Origin: an uncultured Bacteroides sp.
GTDB lineage: Bacteria > Bacteroidota > Bacteroidia > Bacteroidales > Bacteroidaceae
Length of the DNA: 9,985 nucleotides
Direction: 5' to 3'
Assembly: GCA_900551645.1 (NCBI GenBank)
Contig: URWP01000085.1
Location: forward strand, 1 to 9,985
In this document: one piece after another, positions 7,779 to 9,985 of the stretch
How the letters are laid out: every line of letters starts with the position of its first letter
Numbering within the stretch: the first letter of the stretch is position 1
Made by a program: the position numbers and the translations under genes
The notes under the pieces: model-generated
What the model saw: only the letters and a program-made list of their open reading frames with translations
Told to the model about the DNA's origin: nothing
Database searches by the model: none

Positions 7779-7805
7779 AGTAAAGTAATTCTCTAAATCT
7801 GAATC

Positions 7806-9985
7806 TTATAAACGATTCTTTTCACTTTGACCGGCACCCCTTCCTTTATATTTGCTCATCGTAGAGTTAAATGCATAACGTATGGTGAGCCGAACAGCCT
7901 GTAAATCACTATAGTTCCATTTGTCAAGTTTCATTTGAGTTCCATAGGTTATCATTGAATTACGAGCTGTTTTGAATATATCTGTTGCACTAAGCTGGAA
8001 GAACCAGTTCCCAATCGTTTTGGTTACACCCAAATTCATTTGCCAAGACGGTTTTAGTGTAACCACATCCATATCTCCCGATGTATGATATAACATATCA
8101 CCTGTAATAGTGAAACCTTTTCCTACAGATATGCTGTTATAGAAATTGATAAACAACAATGGATTGTTCATTCGCAGTTCTGTCCCCATAAATGGTATTT
8201 TAAGGTCTTGTCCCATAAGATTAAATTGGAGACGAGGTGACCAAATTGAGATTTTAGGGGATAGAGATACCATCGCTGTATATTTTGAGATATGATCATA
8301 ATTCATATAAGTCATCAAATTTATAGGTTCTCCTTCTTTATATGCTTCAACAATACCGACTATAGCATCTTTTACATATTGATAACTTGCTGAAAAGAAA
8401 ACCCATTTGTAAATACCGGCTAATGAAACATCGTGATTCATTTCCGGTTTCACTAGAGGATTCCCTGTCTCATAGGTAAAACGGTCATCATATTGTATAT
8501 TGCTGCTTAATTGACTATACAGCGGACGCTTTGTCTTAGCTGTATATGATAGAGTAAACTTAGCTTTTTTAATAGGAAACGTAAAGTCTATATTGGGAAA
8601 CAGACGGTCATATTTTCGGCCTTGCTCTGATATCAAGAGCCCATTCTCATAGTAATCGGATATAGTATGCTCATATCTTAATCCCCCTGAAAGTTCATAG
8701 ATCCCTAAGGGGAAAGTGGCACTTATGAAACCAGCAATATTATGTTCCTTGATATTGTCATCTGCATCCGGCAAAAAATCATTATAGTTATCATATCGGT
8801 CAGTTCTGTTTGTATAAGTGTACTCATAACCGGCCTCAAGTGTATTTTTGCCAAAGCTGTATTCCAGGACGGATTTGGAGGCAAACATTGAACTGTTGAT
8901 GTGATTCAGGCTGCTTATTGTCGATTCTCCTTCCGATAAACTGATTTCATCTATTTCCTGTTCAGCTTTATTACGGCTTGAATAATAGTCGTTATTTACA
9001 GTAAGAGTCCAATCACCATATTTGCCTATATAATATATGTTCAATATGTTTGTCGGCATATTCTTTCTTTTCCAGTATGTATAATAATCTATTTTATCAT
9101 CAAGGGTACCATTTAATTCGATTGTTTCATTTGTGGTCCAGTTTGAATGATTGTAAGGTGTACCTCGAAATTCATATTTTGCTCCCAATACATTCTTAGG
9201 GTTAATTTGCCAGTTGAGACCTAAATTGGCATTATAAGTTGTGCTGACAGGCAATATGATAATGTCAGAATTCAGATCATACAGATTATTTCCAGTATTT
9301 ATCATGGTGACATTTTTCTGCTGCTGATATCGTCTTGAATGGTCAAAAGCAAATGCTCCGAATATGTCAAGATTGTTCTTCCTGAAATTGAGAGAAAGGT
9401 TGTCTGAATTAGACCAGGAGTGAGCAGCCCGGACGACACCTTGTATTGAACCGCTTAATCCGTCTCCTTGTTTTTTGATAGTGCGAACTAATAACACCGA
9501 TCTTACTTCTGCACCATATTTTGCACCGGGATTACTGATTACTTCCACACTTGCAATATCTTTTGACGACATTCTATATAATTCGTTGTTGTCCGTCAGT
9601 TTTCTCCCATTAACATATATTATTGGTGTCCCTTTGCCAAAAACAGTAAATTTGTCATCTTCACGCATAACGCCCGGAAGTTGTCCAATCACATCCATTG
9701 CATTCCCGAGTAGGCTCAAAACAGACCCATTTACAGTTGTGATTATGCCACCTTTAGTCAAATGTTGATGTGGTCGTTGTGCCGTTACTGTAACTTCATC
9801 CAGCAGGATATTGTCTGAAACAAGCACAAGTGTTCCAATATCGTTTTTCTCATTCAGTGTTTTTATGATTGTCTTGTATCCAAGAGCTGATATTTGTAGA
9901 AGCTTTGCATTTGAATAATCGGTTAAAATACATATTCCGGAGCATACCCGTTCACTTTCCGGTAGCCTATAAAGCATAAAAATAG
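7806..9985 (-). CDS. Outer-membrane beta-barrel family protein (TonB-receptor-like, OMP_b-brl_3 type), 5' end outside the window
   Basis: This is a predicted outer-membrane barrel with a TonB-receptor-like plug; its ligand is unknown. Numbering from the first in-frame ATG (9975-9977) there are 723 residues. In order: the tail of a carboxypeptidase-regulatory-like domain (LLQISALGYKT, 26-36); LDEVTVTAQRP (59-69); a plug-like region with VIGQLPGV (96-103), YVNGRKL (121-127), VEVISNPGAKYGAEV (144-158) and RTIKKQGDGLSG (165-176); then a long barrel ending near LTIRYAF. That ATG is unlikely to be the true start: there is no signal peptide, the regulatory domain lacks its first strands, and the frame stays open to the window edge (codons for Ile and Phe precede it). 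The gene is visibly more AT-rich than the 895-residue receptor gene. A strong terminator follows. The family call is solid; the role is not known. Confidence 0.88.
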   Translation of the reverse strand, partial: IFMLYRLPESERVCSGICILTDYSNAKLLQISALGYKTIIKTLNEKNDIGTLVLVSDNILLDEVTVTAQRPHQHLTKGGIITTVNGSVLSLLGNAMDVIGQLPGVMREDDKFTVFGKGTPIIYVNGRKLTDNNELYRMSSKDIASVEVISNPGAKYGAEVRSVLLVRTIKKQGDGLSGSIQGVVRAAHSWSNSDNLSLNFRKNNLDIFGAFAFDHSRRYQQQKNVTMINTGNNLYDLNSDIIILPVSTTYNANLGLNWQINPKNVLGAKYEFRGTPYNHSNWTTNETIELNGTLDDKIDYYTYWKRKNMPTNILNIYYIGKYGDWTLTVNNDYYSSRNKAEQEIDEISLSEGESTISSLNHINSSMFASKSVLEYSFGKNTLEAGYEYTYTNRTDRYDNYNDFLPDADDNIKEHNIAGFISATFPLGIYELSGGLRYEHTISDYYENGLLISEQGRKYDRLFPNIDFTFPIKKAKFTLSYTAKTKRPLYSQLSSNIQYDDRFTYETGNPLVKPEMNHDVSLAGIYKWVFFSASYQYVKDAIVGIVEAYKEGEPINLMTYMNYDHISKYTAMVSLSPKISIWSPRLQFNLMGQDLKIPFMGTELRMNNPLLFINFYNSISVGKGFTITGDMLYHTSGDMDVVTLKPSWQMNLGVTKTIGNWFFQLSATDIFKTARNSMITYGTQMKLDKWNYSDLQAVRLTIRYAFNSTMSKYKGRGAGQSEKNRL

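Noticed and set aside
7569..7796. Plus-strand 75-codon open frame in the intergenic region
   Set aside because: It starts at a TTG, reads through the terminator hairpin, and encodes an F/K/S/R-rich string typical of AT-rich non-coding DNA. No family features are visible.

Overview
The window reads as accessory or surface-nutrition DNA of a gut-type Bacteroidales, most likely Bacteroides, Phocaeicola or a close relative. The evidence is a SusC/SusD pair, two other classes of TonB-dependent outer-membrane protein with carboxypeptidase-regulatory N-terminal domains, poor Shine-Dalgarno sites, and promoter elements of the Bacteroides TAnnTTTG type. All four protein genes lie on the minus strand. 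I see no RNA gene, insertion sequence, CRISPR array or recombinase gene.

In the direction of transcription (high to low coordinates) the layout is as follows. (1) 7806-9985 holds an outer-membrane beta-barrel/TonB-receptor-like protein whose 5' end runs off the window. It is closed by a strong hairpin/T-tract terminator at 7731-7778. (2) 7441-7730 is an AT-rich leader with two TACCTTTG elements 40 bp apart and small repeats, but no credible gene. (3) 4831-7431 is a SusC/RagA transporter that lacks its N-terminal part: signal peptide, regulatory domain, TonB box and most of the plug. Homology begins abruptly at the conserved VLKDAAAS motif, while the remaining 866 codons are open. (4) 2995-4812 is an apparently complete SusD lipoprotein 18 bp downstream, followed by a terminator at 2908-2944. 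(5) 84-2771 is a complete 895-residue TonB-dependent receptor with its own candidate promoter, followed by a weak hairpin at 31-57.

The complete proteins should act at the outer membrane. SusC and SusD normally form a barrel-and-lid importer for glycans or peptides, and the two other receptors would be separate TonB-energised importers of unknown ligand. No glycoside hydrolase, protease, sigma/anti-sigma pair or sensor is present, so no substrate can be assigned.

The most interesting point is the SusC truncation. An intact barrel, an intact SusD and a clean breakpoint at one of the most conserved stretches of SusC, which here is an 18-bp inverted repeat, fit a silent cassette of a SusC/SusD DNA-inversion (shufflon) system of the kind known in Bacteroides fragilis. 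A simple recent deletion is the main alternative, and the window alone cannot decide between them.
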